DNA from: Candidatus Poseidoniales archaeon
GTDB taxonomy: Archaea > Thermoplasmatota > Poseidoniia > Poseidoniales > Poseidoniaceae
Direction of reading: 5' to 3'
DNA length: 46,384 bases
Assembly (NCBI GenBank): GCA_012959275.1
Contig: DUDM01000002.1
Location: 1-46,384, forward strand
Shown here: piece by piece, positions 16,336 through 25,793 of the stretch
Position numbering within the stretch: position 1 is the stretch's first letter
How the letters are laid out: each line of letters starts with the position of its first letter
The notes under the pieces: generated by a model
What the model saw: the letters and a program-made list of their open reading frames with translations, nothing else
Databases searched by the model: none
Told to the model about the DNA's origin: nothing
Translations under genes and position numbers: made by a program

Positions 16336-16351
16336 TGCCTCTCTTGAGGCA
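16336..16351. promoter_or_regulatory. Stem-loop between trm56 and carA
   Basis: A perfect 6-base inverted repeat, TGCCTC at 16336-16341 and GAGGCA at 16346-16351, encloses a 4-base loop. It lies 12 bases after the trm56 stop and 34 bases before the likely carA start. No T-run follows, so an intrinsic terminator is doubtful. It may be an operator or leader structure for the carAB genes, or chance. Confidence 0.3.
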
Positions 16352-16384
16352 ACCATCATAGAGCCCACTTTGGGACCATTGCTG

Positions 16385-17674
16385 ATGTCGAGGACCATCA
16401 ATGCGGGGCGGGGATTCTGTCCGGGGGCTGGTCTTGTCGATTCTGCTGAAATTCCTAGTTTCCCTGATGCAGCAGATTTGATGTTGAAGCCATTTGGAAA
16501 TCCACCTATAGAGGAAGTCCCTGGGCTACTTTTGTTAGCAGATGGTGGGCGTTTTGAAGGGCTACTATTTGGGGCCCAAGAGCAGGCCGAAGGAGAGTTG
16601 GTTTTCAGTACTGGGATGTCTGGCTATCAAGAAAGTTTGACCGACCCGAGTTTTGCCGGCCAAGTTCTTACTTTCACCTATCCGCTGATTGGAAATTATG
16701 GAATTCATGCCCAATGTTCGGAGTCAGCACGCATCTGGCCTCGTGGAGTTGTCGTTAGGCAGGCGATGTCTTGTCCTGACCACAGAGATTCATTGGGAAG
16801 TGTAGATGATTTCCTCCGTCTGCATGGAGTGACTGGAATTCAAGCAGTTGATACTCGAGCCATTACTCGTAGAGTTAGGGAACACGGAACTCTCCTTTGC
16901 GTCATGGGAAGGGCCGATGATGAAAGAGCACTAAAGAGGAGACTAGAGGTATTGAAGGCCCCTGATTTGGAAGATTTGGTCGATGAAGTTTCAATCGACC
17001 AACCGGTTTTGTTGAATCCAGGATTCAGAGGGCCTCGTCTTGGAGCACTCGATTGCGGTATCAAATACAATATATTGAGAGAATTATGTCGGCGTTTTGA
17101 GGTTCTCTGGTGCCCTCCTGATATCTCATTAGATGTCTTAGTGAATGAATGGGCTATTGAGGCAATGTTCGTCTCAAATGGTCCAGGAGACCCTGCCCAC
17201 CCTGGAAAAGCCACTAATGCTCGCCGTACTTTGGCTGCAGCGGTTGCCTCAGGAATGCCAAGCATGGGAATCTGTCTTGGCCATCAATTACTAGGCCTTG
17301 CCAGTGGATTAACCACCTACAAAATGCGTTATGGCCACCGAGGTGCCAATCAACCGGTATTGGACTTAACCGAGAAAACTGTGGCAATCACTTCTCAGAA
17401 TCATGGCTTTGCTGTTGAAGACCCAGTGCAAGGAATGTTGGCTGCTCACCCAAGTGGCGCCAATAGTGGACCGCAAGAGAATCTGATCGGGGCGGAGGTA
17501 TCTGTTAGCCATATCAACGCAAATGACCGTACCGTCGAGGGATTGGATATCATTGGGCTTCCCGCCTTTAGTGTTCAATATCATCCCGAAGCCTGCCCTG
17601 GACCTCATGATGCAGCCCCACTCTTTGACCGCTTCAGCGAAATGGTCTCTTCCACTTTGCGAGGTGATTCCTAA
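16385..17674 (+). CDS. carA: Carbamoyl-phosphate synthase small subunit
   Basis: Glutamine amidotransferase subunit that releases ammonia from glutamine for carbamoyl phosphate in pyrimidine and arginine synthesis. The N-terminal domain shows GELVFSTGMSGYQESLTDPSF and ARIWPRGVVVRQ; the class I amidotransferase domain has the nucleophile Cys in MGICLGHQLLGLA and the His/Glu pair in QYHPEACPGPHD. The start is uncertain: ATG 16385 gives 429 residues with about 30 extra at the N-terminus, ATG 16481 gives a more typical 397, and TTG 16370 is also in frame. No SD site favours any of them. carB begins on the last base of this stop codon. Confidence 0.93.
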   Translation: MSRTINAGRGFCPGAGLVDSAEIPSFPDAADLMLKPFGNPPIEEVPGLLLLADGGRFEGLLFGAQEQAEGELVFSTGMSGYQESLTDPSFAGQVLTFTYPLIGNYGIHAQCSESARIWPRGVVVRQAMSCPDHRDSLGSVDDFLRLHGVTGIQAVDTRAITRRVREHGTLLCVMGRADDERALKRRLEVLKAPDLEDLVDEVSIDQPVLLNPGFRGPRLGALDCGIKYNILRELCRRFEVLWCPPDISLDVLVNEWAIEAMFVSNGPGDPAHPGKATNARRTLAAAVASGMPSMGICLGHQLLGLASGLTTYKMRYGHRGANQPVLDLTEKTVAITSQNHGFAVEDPVQGMLAAHPSGANSGPQENLIGAEVSVSHINANDRTVEGLDIIGLPAFSVQYHPEACPGPHDAAPLFDRFSEMVSSTLRGDS

Positions 17675-20600
17675 TTCCTCGACGCGATGATATTCACAGC
17701 ATCATGGTGCTTGGCAGTGGTCCGATTCGCATTGGCCAAGCAGCGGAATTCGATTTCAGTGGAAGTCAAGCATGTACCGCATTGCGTGAAGATGGATATC
17801 ATGTGATTTTGGTTAACTCCAATCCTGCTACAATTCAAAATGATCCTGAAATGGCCGACCGCGTCTACATTGAACCATTGCTCCCCGATGTGATTCGTTC
17901 CATAATGGAGAAAGAACGCCCTGATGCATTATTGGCGGGAATGGGGGGGCAAACTGCTCTCAACATTGCTACTGATTTAGCTCATGCCGGAGTATTAGAG
18001 GAATTAGGTATTGAGTTGATTGGGTCTGACTTAGAGGCTATAGATGCAGCAGAAGACCGCGACTTATTCAAGAAAGTATGTGAATCGATAGACTTGCCTG
18101 TACCCTTTGCAATAGCCTGTAATTCCATGGAGGAAGTACTCAGTGCTGCTACAGAAATCGCCACTTGGCCTTTGTTGGTGCGCCCTGCCTTTACTCTGGG
18201 TGGACTTGGGGGAGGTACAGTCTGGAATACCGGAGAATTGGTTGAAATTGCCAGCCTTGGCTTGCGCAAAAGCCGAATTAATCAGGTATTAGTAGAAGAA
18301 TCGATTCTCGGATGGCAAGAGCATGAATACGAGGTAATGCGTGATTCTGCTGATAATTGCATCGTTATTTGCACTATGGAAAACATCGACCCCATGGGTG
18401 TTCACACTGGCGAAAGCACTGTAGTTGCCCCTCAGCAGTCTCTTTCGGACGCTGACCATCAATATCTCCGAGATTGTGCTTTGCGATTGATTCGCAAGTT
18501 GAATATCTGTGGAGGTTGTAATTGCCAATTCGCATGGAACCAAGCAACTGGCGAAGTCCGAGTTATCGAAGTCAATCCAAGAGTCAGCAGGTCAAGCGCT
18601 TTAGCGAGCAAGGCAACAGGCTACCCGATCGCCCGAATGGCGGCAAAAATCGCCGTAGGCTACACACTTGATGAATTGCCAAACCCAATCACTGGTGAAG
18701 GCACAACTGCAGCCTTTGAGCCTACTTTGGATTATTGTGTCGTCAAAATACCCCGTTGGCCTTTCGATAAATTCCGCACCGCCGACCGAAGACTTGGAAC
18801 CTCGATGAAATCAACTGGTGAAGTGATGGCAATTGGTCGATGTTTTGAAGAAGCATTCCTCAAAGCATGGGCTTCTCTGGAATATGGTGAACCTCACCCT
18901 CGCCCATTGACCAGAGCCGATGAAAGTGATGGCGAAGGAATGGCAGAGAGAGCCCATGAAGCATTGCCTGAGAGCACCTTGGTAGAATGGCTAAGAGTTG
19001 CTACCGACCGCAGAATGGGAGCATTATTGGAGGCGTTTAGACGAGGCTGGAGCGTAGAGCGAGTTCATGAGATAACCCGCATCACTCGTTGGTTCCTGCA
19101 TCATTTCGAGAATATGGCAAAGGTCGAAAAGGAAATCAGCGAGTATATTGGCTCAATTGAGAATTTAGAAGCATATTCATTACGCAGGTGGAAGCGACTT
19201 GGTTTTTCGGATGCCCACATCGCTGATGCAAAAGCTGAATTCCCGAAAACAGGCTGGAAGAATCTGCCCACACCTGCAGGAGAGTCGGCAGTCATGGCTC
19301 GCAGACATCAACTCGGAATCCATCCAAGGTTCCGAATGGTCGATTCATGTGCGGCAGAATTTGCAGCAACAACTCCCTATTATTACTCAACATACGAGGG
19401 AATTGATATTCTACCAGATATAGAAGAGAGAACTAAGGAGCGAATGGTTGTCATTGGTTCAGGACCCATTCGAATTGGTCAGGGAATTGAATTCGACTAT
19501 AGTTGTGTCCATGCTGTGAAAGCGATTCGTGAATCGGGACGAGATGCTATCATCATCAATAATAATCCTGAGACTGTATCAACAGATTTCGATACCAGTG
19601 ATAGACTCTACTTCGAGCCTTTGACATTGGAATGCGTTTGCGAGGTCCTGATTAGGGAAAGGGCACATGGGATTTTACTCCAATTTGGAGGCCAAACCGC
19701 GATAAACCTCGCCCTCCCTCTAGAATCTCGATTACCGGATCTTGAGAAAATGAACTTGAATCTAAAAATTCTGGGGACATCTACTGATTCCATAGATGAA
19801 GCAAGCGACCGTGAGAGATTTGAGTCATTTGCTGAAAGAATTGGCCTTAAAATGCCAAGAGGTGCAACCGGAACAACGGCTGATGATGTTAGGGCGGCAG
19901 CAGATAAAATCGGTTTCCCTGTACTGATTCGTCCTTCCTATGTCCTTGGTGGCCGAGGAATGGAGGTTTTATCAGACCATCAACAATTAGAGGCATATCT
20001 GAAAGAGGCATACCTTGCTCCTGATAAACCACTCTTGGTCGATGAATATCTTGGCCATGCAATCGAATTGGATGTTGATGCTGTTTGTGATGGCCAAGAA
20101 GTGTTGATTGGTGCAGTAATGGAACACCTCGAGGAGGCAGGAATCCATTCAGGTGATTCAACTTGTTTTATTCCCGTCCAGACTATTTCTCCTCAAATGG
20201 TTGAAAGAGTGCGCGAACAAACTAGAGAAATCGGACTTGGCTTAGGTATTATCGGCTGTTACAATATCCAATTTGCAATTCAAGGCGAGCGCCTATATGT
20301 TCTTGAGGTCAATCCACGTTCCTCTCGTACGGTGCCATTTGTGGCCAAAGCAACCGGTGTTCCAATGGCTAGAATCGCAGCCAGAGCGACGCTTGGTATG
20401 CTATTGAAAGACCAATCAATTCCCAACCCGAGAACAGATTTGGTTTGTGTCAAGGCACCCGTGTTCCCTTTCATCAAGTTGACTGGGCTTGACCCAGCCC
20501 CAGGGCCTGAGATGAAATCAACTGGCGAAGTGATGGGCTCAGACCCAGACCCAGATGTTGCATATCTGAAAGCAAGGATGGCAACTGAAGTTCCAGTTGC

Positions 20601-21012
20601 TTCAGGAGGAGGTGCCTATGTCACAGTTCGTTCAGCAGATAAAGAGAATGTTGTTCCAATAGTTAAGGAATTGCTTGAATTGGGCTTCAAAGTTCACTGT
20701 ACCCCTGGAACTGCAGATGTCATGAGGCGCCACGGATTAGGGGTGCAAACTGCCTATAGAATAACCGAAAGGCAGCAACCCGATGCCTTGAACTTGATGC
20801 GGAAAAATGAGATACAATTCATCATTAATATCCCAACAACGAGTGGAGGGGCAGTTCGCGATGGAAACATGATGCGTCGTTTGGCCGTAGAGTTGAACAT
20901 TCCATTCGTAACTACGCTTTCTGGTGCCAAGGCAGAGGTCTCAGCGATTCGCGCTCAACGTCGTGGTCCATTGATACCTCAACGCCTCAAGGTTACTTAC
21001 CTCAAGGACTGA
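17674..21012 (+). CDS. carB: Carbamoyl-phosphate synthase large subunit, ATT start
   Basis: Synthesises carbamoyl phosphate from bicarbonate, ammonia and 2 ATP. Two homologous ATP-grasp halves are visible, starting VLGSGPIRIGQAAEFDFSG and VIGSGPIRIGQGIEFDYS, each with GGQTA-N and EVNPR-SRSS/SRT motifs, followed by an MGS-like allosteric domain in the last 150 residues. The first ATG (17704) cuts into the N-terminal strand. Upstream codons read PRRDDIHSI, the family's usual opening, and stay open only to 17668. The sole sensible start is ATT 17674-17676, giving 1112 residues. An SD GAGGTGAT sits at 17661-17668 and overlaps the carA end by one base, so the two subunits should be translationally coupled. 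Confidence 0.92.
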   Translation: MPRRDDIHSIMVLGSGPIRIGQAAEFDFSGSQACTALREDGYHVILVNSNPATIQNDPEMADRVYIEPLLPDVIRSIMEKERPDALLAGMGGQTALNIATDLAHAGVLEELGIELIGSDLEAIDAAEDRDLFKKVCESIDLPVPFAIACNSMEEVLSAATEIATWPLLVRPAFTLGGLGGGTVWNTGELVEIASLGLRKSRINQVLVEESILGWQEHEYEVMRDSADNCIVICTMENIDPMGVHTGESTVVAPQQSLSDADHQYLRDCALRLIRKLNICGGCNCQFAWNQATGEVRVIEVNPRVSRSSALASKATGYPIARMAAKIAVGYTLDELPNPITGEGTTAAFEPTLDYCVVKIPRWPFDKFRTADRRLGTSMKSTGEVMAIGRCFEEAFLKAWASLEYGEPHPRPLTRADESDGEGMAERAHEALPESTLVEWLRVATDRRMGALLEAFRRGWSVERVHEITRITRWFLHHFENMAKVEKEISEYIGSIENLEAYSLRRWKRLGFSDAHIADAKAEFPKTGWKNLPTPAGESAVMARRHQLGIHPRFRMVDSCAAEFAATTPYYYSTYEGIDILPDIEERTKERMVVIGSGPIRIGQGIEFDYSCVHAVKAIRESGRDAIIINNNPETVSTDFDTSDRLYFEPLTLECVCEVLIRERAHGILLQFGGQTAINLALPLESRLPDLEKMNLNLKILGTSTDSIDEASDRERFESFAERIGLKMPRGATGTTADDVRAAADKIGFPVLIRPSYVLGGRGMEVLSDHQQLEAYLKEAYLAPDKPLLVDEYLGHAIELDVDAVCDGQEVLIGAVMEHLEEAGIHSGDSTCFIPVQTISPQMVERVREQTREIGLGLGIIGCYNIQFAIQGERLYVLEVNPRSSRTVPFVAKATGVPMARIAARATLGMLLKDQSIPNPRTDLVCVKAPVFPFIKLTGLDPAPGPEMKSTGEVMGSDPDPDVAYLKARMATEVPVASGGGAYVTVRSADKENVVPIVKELLELGFKVHCTPGTADVMRRHGLGVQTAYRITERQQPDALNLMRKNEIQFIINIPTTSGGAVRDGNMMRRLAVELNIPFVTTLSGAKAEVSAIRAQRRGPLIPQRLKVTYLKD

Positions 21013-21709
21013 ACCAAGTTGCTAAACTGATGGCCCAGCCGACATTGAGTAAGGCGTGTCCTGCCATCAAACCAACGACAGAACGAGTTCTCAAAGCGAT
21101 TAGATCGCCTATTATGCCAAGGAATAATGCTAGAGCAATAGCTCCCACCCAACTCATCGAAGGCGCCAGTAATTCCAATTCATAGAGGTGTAAAATCAGC
21201 CAAAGTGAATTTTGCAACAGAATAGCGGGCCGCTCCCCCCATTTATCAGCAGCCTGCAATAATACAAATCCACGAGTCCATAAGTCAGTAATCATGGCCA
21301 TGATGCAGATTAGTGGCAAGGTAAAGGCCCAATCAGATAGCACCGTATCAGTACACCTATTTGCTTGCCAGAAAGTAAATCCACATGATTGAGGTGGCCA
21401 TAACATAAATGCAGCCAAAGCAATGCTATATAGAGCCAAACCAGTACCTATAATGAAAACTTTTTGACCCTTTGGAAAACTCAATCCTAGACTGTTGAAA
21501 GTACCTTCTTTGTTATTTCTATTCAACCACCAAATCGCTGGGATGACATATACAATTAGCATTCTCAGAGTCCTGAATAATGCCGACAGTGGGCGGGAAT
21601 CTAGTAGAGGGTCTATCCAATATTGCTGAATGAGGTATAACAGGCCCGCAGCGGCCGCTGAAAACAGGATAACTGCTATGAAGCCATCATTTCGGCTTTC
21701 ATTTTCCAA
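21002..21709 (-). CDS. CPBP-like membrane protein with altered active site
   Basis: A 235-residue multi-pass protein resembling the CPBP (CAAX protease/bacteriocin-processing) family. Motif 2 is recognisable as a helix ending in LILHLYE, and motif 3 as GLMAGHALLN, giving His and His/Asn. Motif 1, normally E-E-x3-R-G, reads T-D-L-W-T-R-G, so the catalytic glutamate pair is replaced by Thr-Asp. The protein may be inactive, or Asp may substitute. TTG 21709 is the start, with the SD-like GAGGCGG overlapping the stop of the upstream gene. Its 3' end overlaps the convergent carB by 11 bases. Confidence 0.65.
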   Translation of the reverse strand: MENESRNDGFIAVILFSAAAAGLLYLIQQYWIDPLLDSRPLSALFRTLRMLIVYVIPAIWWLNRNNKEGTFNSLGLSFPKGQKVFIIGTGLALYSIALAAFMLWPPQSCGFTFWQANRCTDTVLSDWAFTLPLICIMAMITDLWTRGFVLLQAADKWGERPAILLQNSLWLILHLYELELLAPSMSWVGAIALALFLGIIGDLIALRTRSVVGLMAGHALLNVGWAISLATWFSP

Positions 21710-21719
21710 TCAAACCGCC

Positions 21720-22982
21720 TCAACAAGAGTCGTAGGCTTCGATAATATACTTGGTCAATGGAGATGTCCAAGCCAATTCAGAAAGTCCTTCCTCGCCTTC
21801 CTTGGCGTAAATTTTGACTACGTCTTCAACCCTAACATTGCCGTCAGCAGAACGTGCTAAAATGGTTTTGCGCTTGACAGTCTTTCCTGTGCCATGCGGG
21901 TCATAAACAGTATCAAGAGCATCCTTGAGGAACCAGGATGGTTTGCCTGAGGGGTCATCACCTTCGTATTTCTTGACCACTTTCTTGGCTCCAAACATCC
22001 CACCAGCAGGTTTCTTTGCTGCCATTTTCTTACCAGTAGATGAACTTGAGGTAGTTCGGCTAACGCCGCCTCTTGAGGCGCCACCTCTAGAGGCCATATT
22101 ACCACGGACATCTTTTTCAATTTGTTCACGGACATCTTCTTCGATTTCGTCGCGTAGTTCCTCCTTCAATTCTTCACGCAACTCTTCTAGGAGTTTTTCC
22201 TTCATCTCTGACTTGACTTTTTCTTCATCAATTTCGCCGAGGCGAGATTCGAGATCAGTATTTTGTTTCTTTAGGGCTGCAAGGTCTCCAACATAATGGG
22301 CTGCAACTTGAATCAGTGCCGTTTCCATTGAGGCTTCTAATTGCATCGAGACAACTTCCGAGGAATGATCTCTCCATTTCCTCCATTGCAACATGGTATT
22401 GTTGTGAATATCAGAACCACATTTTGGACAAAAACTTCTCTTTGGCGGCTTTAGGACCGGAATATTGCGCATTGCATCTGGATCGAGCCCCTCACCCTCA
22501 CCACTTGCAACATCGTGGATATGGGTACTTGCATCCATTCCTCGGCTCATTGCATCGCGGAATAATGAGTCTCCCAAGTTTAGGTCACCGGATTGAATAA
22601 GACCCCATGCATCGGTTGCTTTCATGACGGCTCTAACTGCGGCACTGGATGCCTGATTATCACCGAATGACCATTCACTCTTGGAACTGTCATCGGCTCC
22701 AGTAGTCGAAAAAGCCTCTCCAATATCGACTTCGTCACCATCGCCAGCAGCCGCAATTCCCAGTGAGATTGGGTTTGCACCTTCTTCGATTTTGGCAATC
22801 ATATCGAACTTTTCAGCCATTGAGAGGTCATCTCTTTGGCGAATTACATCCTTCAATTGGGCAAGGTCATGGCCTGTGGAGGTTATCGGCCCTTGACCTG
22901 TGAAGTCATGGCCACAGGCAAGGCAGAATTTAGCAACTGCGTCGACTAATGCCTCGCAGGTTGGACAGTGCACCCCAGCCAT
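21720..22982 (-). CDS. Zinc-ribbon and coiled-coil protein of unknown function
   Basis: A 420-residue protein not assigned to a known family. Cys6/Cys9 and Cys20/Cys23 form an N-terminal zinc ribbon (CPTC, CLACG); a single CPKCG pair occurs near residue 187. Residues about 225-295 form a very charged helical region rich in repeated EEL/REEL/KEEL units, a likely coiled coil. A Gly/Ser/Arg-rich linker leads to a basic C-terminal domain (about 340-420) ending SPLTKYIIEAYDSC. The pattern suggests a nucleic-acid or ribosome-associated protein, but I cannot say which. The ATG at 22982 has no SD site. It is probably co-transcribed with the downstream CPBP-like gene, 10 bases away. Confidence 0.55.
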   Translation of the reverse strand: MAGVHCPTCEALVDAVAKFCLACGHDFTGQGPITSTGHDLAQLKDVIRQRDDLSMAEKFDMIAKIEEGANPISLGIAAAGDGDEVDIGEAFSTTGADDSSKSEWSFGDNQASSAAVRAVMKATDAWGLIQSGDLNLGDSLFRDAMSRGMDASTHIHDVASGEGEGLDPDAMRNIPVLKPPKRSFCPKCGSDIHNNTMLQWRKWRDHSSEVVSMQLEASMETALIQVAAHYVGDLAALKKQNTDLESRLGEIDEEKVKSEMKEKLLEELREELKEELRDEIEEDVREQIEKDVRGNMASRGGASRGGVSRTTSSSSTGKKMAAKKPAGGMFGAKKVVKKYEGDDPSGKPSWFLKDALDTVYDPHGTGKTVKRKTILARSADGNVRVEDVVKIYAKEGEEGLSELAWTSPLTKYIIEAYDSC

Positions 22983-23064
22983 GAGTTAACGGAGCCATTC
23001 TCACGCTATTCAAGGATGACGGTTGTTGGCCCCCCGTACAGGCCGAATAGTGAGGCGGATTGGG

Positions 23065-24669
23065 TTAGCCGAGATGATTCAATGTAGAGGTCAATGGAGC
23101 AATGATTTGTTCTTTACCAAGTGCCGAAAGTAGTGCTGCTAATCTTGGCCCCTTGTCTTTGCCAAGGTAGAGGTTGTATAATGTGTTGAATGCCACTTTC
23201 GTTTCTAATTTACAATCCTGGGCCGTATTTCTAATCCACTGATTTATGGCTGATTCCGTATTTTCCAAGATTGTTGTCGATTCTGATAACTTTTGTAAGT
23301 AGGCGATTTGGTCCTCGCCTAGTGAATTCACCCATTCAGTATTGATTTTTTCTTGGATGCTAACTCTAGATGAATCCGGAAATAACTCACCTGCAACCCA
23401 ATTCCTCATTCGCCATAGCCTTTCTTGGAGCACCTTGCTAGGTTGTTTTTCGTCGATACCATGAGTTTGGCTGAGGGATTTCCATACTTCAGCATCTTCT
23501 TGTTTTACTTGCGCAACTAATGAAAGATGACTGAATGAGATTCCGGAACCACTGGCAGTAGAATCTCCTGCAACAACTTGACTATATTTCCAAAAAGCCA
23601 ACGTATCTTCTATTTGGTCGCGCTGCCTTTTCTTCAGTGCCTCTTCAGAATGCAATTTGTCCTGTAAGGAGGGGATTGAATTGCCGAGCCTTTCGAATTC
23701 ATCAGCCATACTGATTAGACCTTCACCAGTATCGAAGTCTATAGCGCGCTTTGGCTTGGTTCTAGCAATTAAGTAGCGCATTATTTCTGGTGGCACAATG
23801 TCCAATAATTGGCGAGCAGACAATGTGATTCCCTTGGAGGATGACATCGCTCCTTGTCCTTTCAGTGAGATCCATTCATAGGGCATACTCATCGGGGCTT
23901 CATAGCCGAGCAGTTTTGCAATTTCCTTGCCGGTATCGTAAGAGCCACCTGATGCTGCATGGTCCTTCCCAAAGGGTTCACAGGTCACGCCGATTTGTTG
24001 CCATTTGGCTGGCCAATCTAATCTCCAAGGTAATTTACCGTCAGCCGTTCTTATGTCTGCTTTTCCTTCTATTCCATGCTGGTCAACCCAATGCACATAT
24101 GGCCATTGCCAGTTGGTGATAACTACTCCATCTATGCTGCCATCCGAGCCTCTTGGGTTGTATGGGAACCAATTATCAGATAATTCACGGCTGCTAACTC
24201 TTTCTATTATCTCCCGTACTTGTTCAGCGGCATCACATAGTTTCCGAGCATTTTCAGCAAAGTCCCCATTCTTGTATGATTGGTAATTATCAATAACTCG
24301 GCATTCAACTCCAGTTTCATCTAGAGCTGCCAAGAATGGAGCCAAGAAGTAGTCTGCATATGTTCCATCACCATCGGGACGCCCTTTCTCATCAGGGGCA
24401 GGAATATCCCCAACCGGATGGCCGATATATTGGGAATAGGAATCATCAAGGAAATCGTAGACCTTGCGAAGTGGGTCTGCTGTGTCGGCGATATAGGCCA
24501 ATTCAGCATTCATTCCTGCATCGCTGCAGGCCCTTCTGAGGATATCTCCAGTCAGAACTTCTCGCATGTTTCCGACGTGAATATGGCCAGAGGGAGTTAT
24601 GCCGGTAGCGATTATATGAGAATCGCCTCTTTGGGCTAAACGTGAAGCGGCAAAATCAGCCCAATGCAT
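23065..24669 (-). CDS. lysS: Lysyl-tRNA synthetase, class I
   Basis: A 534-residue class I enzyme, the form found mainly in archaea, which charges tRNA-Lys. The HIGH signature appears as SGHIHVGNMREV (residues 27-38) and the KMSKS signature as MSSSKG near residue 285. Between them are EPFGKDHAASGGSYDTGKEI and the zinc-free Rossmann core; the C-terminal part is the helical anticodon-binding domain. ATG 24669 has an excellent SD, GGAGGTG with a 5-base spacer. The upstream gene is the PRTase-type regulator, ending 14 bases before. This is one of the clear archaeal markers in the window. Confidence 0.95.
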   Translation of the reverse strand: MHWADFAASRLAQRGDSHIIATGITPSGHIHVGNMREVLTGDILRRACSDAGMNAELAYIADTADPLRKVYDFLDDSYSQYIGHPVGDIPAPDEKGRPDGDGTYADYFLAPFLAALDETGVECRVIDNYQSYKNGDFAENARKLCDAAEQVREIIERVSSRELSDNWFPYNPRGSDGSIDGVVITNWQWPYVHWVDQHGIEGKADIRTADGKLPWRLDWPAKWQQIGVTCEPFGKDHAASGGSYDTGKEIAKLLGYEAPMSMPYEWISLKGQGAMSSSKGITLSARQLLDIVPPEIMRYLIARTKPKRAIDFDTGEGLISMADEFERLGNSIPSLQDKLHSEEALKKRQRDQIEDTLAFWKYSQVVAGDSTASGSGISFSHLSLVAQVKQEDAEVWKSLSQTHGIDEKQPSKVLQERLWRMRNWVAGELFPDSSRVSIQEKINTEWVNSLGEDQIAYLQKLSESTTILENTESAINQWIRNTAQDCKLETKVAFNTLYNLYLGKDKGPRLAALLSALGKEQIIAPLTSTLNHLG

Positions 24670-24683
24670 TAGTACACCTCCAG

Positions 24684-25268
24684 TTAGACTGCAACAGCCC
24701 GAATTATTCCACGCAGGGGCACTTCTTCGATTTCATTGAGCGTAGTCTTGTTGACTAAAACCATGCATAATTTGACTTCAGCCCCCATCTCTTTCATCAT
24801 TGAAATTGTATTCCTCATCGTGGTTCCACTTGATAATACGTCATCGACTATGACCACTCTCTTGCCATTGACTTGACTATATTTATTGGATAATGAACCT
24901 AAACCATCTCCTCCTTCGACATTGCGATGAATAGATACCTCAATATCAAGGAACTTGGCGATTTCATGGGCAAATAGAATGCCGTTTAGGCTGATACCAA
25001 CAATCGTATCAACATCATCATTTATTTCCTCAATGATGACATCAGCAAATATCGAGGCCATAGCCTCAGTACGCACTGGTCTTACTCCGATTGTTCGCCA
25101 ACCAATACGGATATCTTCGGGTTGCTCATCATTTGCTGAACCAGTGCTTGCCAACCAGGCCACTGTATCTTGTGAAAGTGATAACTCATCAGCAATTTGT
25201 TGTGAATTCAAACCCTCTTTTTTGAGATTTGCAACCGTATTTCGCAGTTCATCGACGCTTAGTGTCAT
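24684..25268 (-). CDS. gfcR: GfcR-type phosphoribosyltransferase-like transcriptional regulator
   Basis: A 194-residue protein joining an N-terminal helix-turn-helix (NLKKEGLNSQQIADELSLSQDTVAWL) to a phosphoribosyltransferase fold with the PRPP loop IVDDVLSSGTTMRNT. In haloarchaea the homologue GfcR controls central carbon metabolism genes; whether it does here is unknown. The orotate phosphoribosyltransferase activity itself is not implied. The frame opens at 25295, but the residues before MTLSVDELR do not resemble the family, so I use ATG 25268. It is divergent from aIF2-beta and ends just ahead of lysS on the same strand. Confidence 0.85.
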   Translation of the reverse strand: MTLSVDELRNTVANLKKEGLNSQQIADELSLSQDTVAWLASTGSANDEQPEDIRIGWRTIGVRPVRTEAMASIFADVIIEEINDDVDTIVGISLNGILFAHEIAKFLDIEVSIHRNVEGGDGLGSLSNKYSQVNGKRVVIVDDVLSSGTTMRNTISMMKEMGAEVKLCMVLVNKTTLNEIEEVPLRGIIRAVAV

Positions 25269-25382
25269 GGCTATCGACACTATATGCGAAAGCATCTATC
25301 CATCAATACATCGGTTGTGGGCCTTCCATTGAAGGGAATTTGACGGCAAAGACCTAAACGGGGCGGTTGGTGGGCCGCATCG

Positions 25383-25793
25383 ATGAGTGAGTTTGAGTAC
25401 GAGGCATTGCTTGACCGCGCCCGTGAGAGAATACCTACGGAAATCTCCGAAAGAGCACGTTGGACTTTACCTGAACCGCAGATAATGATTGAGGGGGCCA
25501 ATACCATTTTCCGCAACTTCCAAGAGGTAGTTTCTCACATGGATAGAGATGAAGACCACGTTTTCCACTACATGTTGAATGAATTGGGTACCAGCGGAAG
25601 CCGTGAAGGCCCACGGGCCCGCTTCAAGGGTAGGATTCCACCAAAGCGTCTGAAAAAGTGTGTAGTTAATTACGTCAACACTTTCATCAAATGCAGCCAA
25701 TGCTCAGCACCAGATACCCATTTCATCAAAGAAGATAGAATCACTTTGTTGAAGTGCCAAGCATGTGGTGCATCGAGACCGGTGAAACTCTAA
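25383..25793 (+). CDS. Translation initiation factor aIF2, beta subunit
   Basis: Product of 136 residues, the usual archaeal length. It contains the central IFRNF-EV segment, the domain YMLNELGTSGSREG--RFKGRIPPKRLKK, and a C-terminal zinc ribbon, CSQC and CQAC near residues 104-128, typical of aIF2-beta and of eIF5. As part of the heterotrimeric aIF2 it brings initiator tRNA to the ribosome. The start ATG 25383 follows a GGGGCGG-rich stretch with no clean SD. Its stop overlaps the stop of the convergent ferredoxin gene by 4 bases. Confidence 0.95.
   Translation: MSEFEYEALLDRARERIPTEISERARWTLPEPQIMIEGANTIFRNFQEVVSHMDRDEDHVFHYMLNELGTSGSREGPRARFKGRIPPKRLKKCVVNYVNTFIKCSQCSAPDTHFIKEDRITLLKCQACGASRPVKL

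Noticed and set aside
22983-23064. Possible tRNA or small RNA in the gap before lysS
   Set aside because: No cloverleaf, no T-loop sequence and no strong hairpin could be seen.
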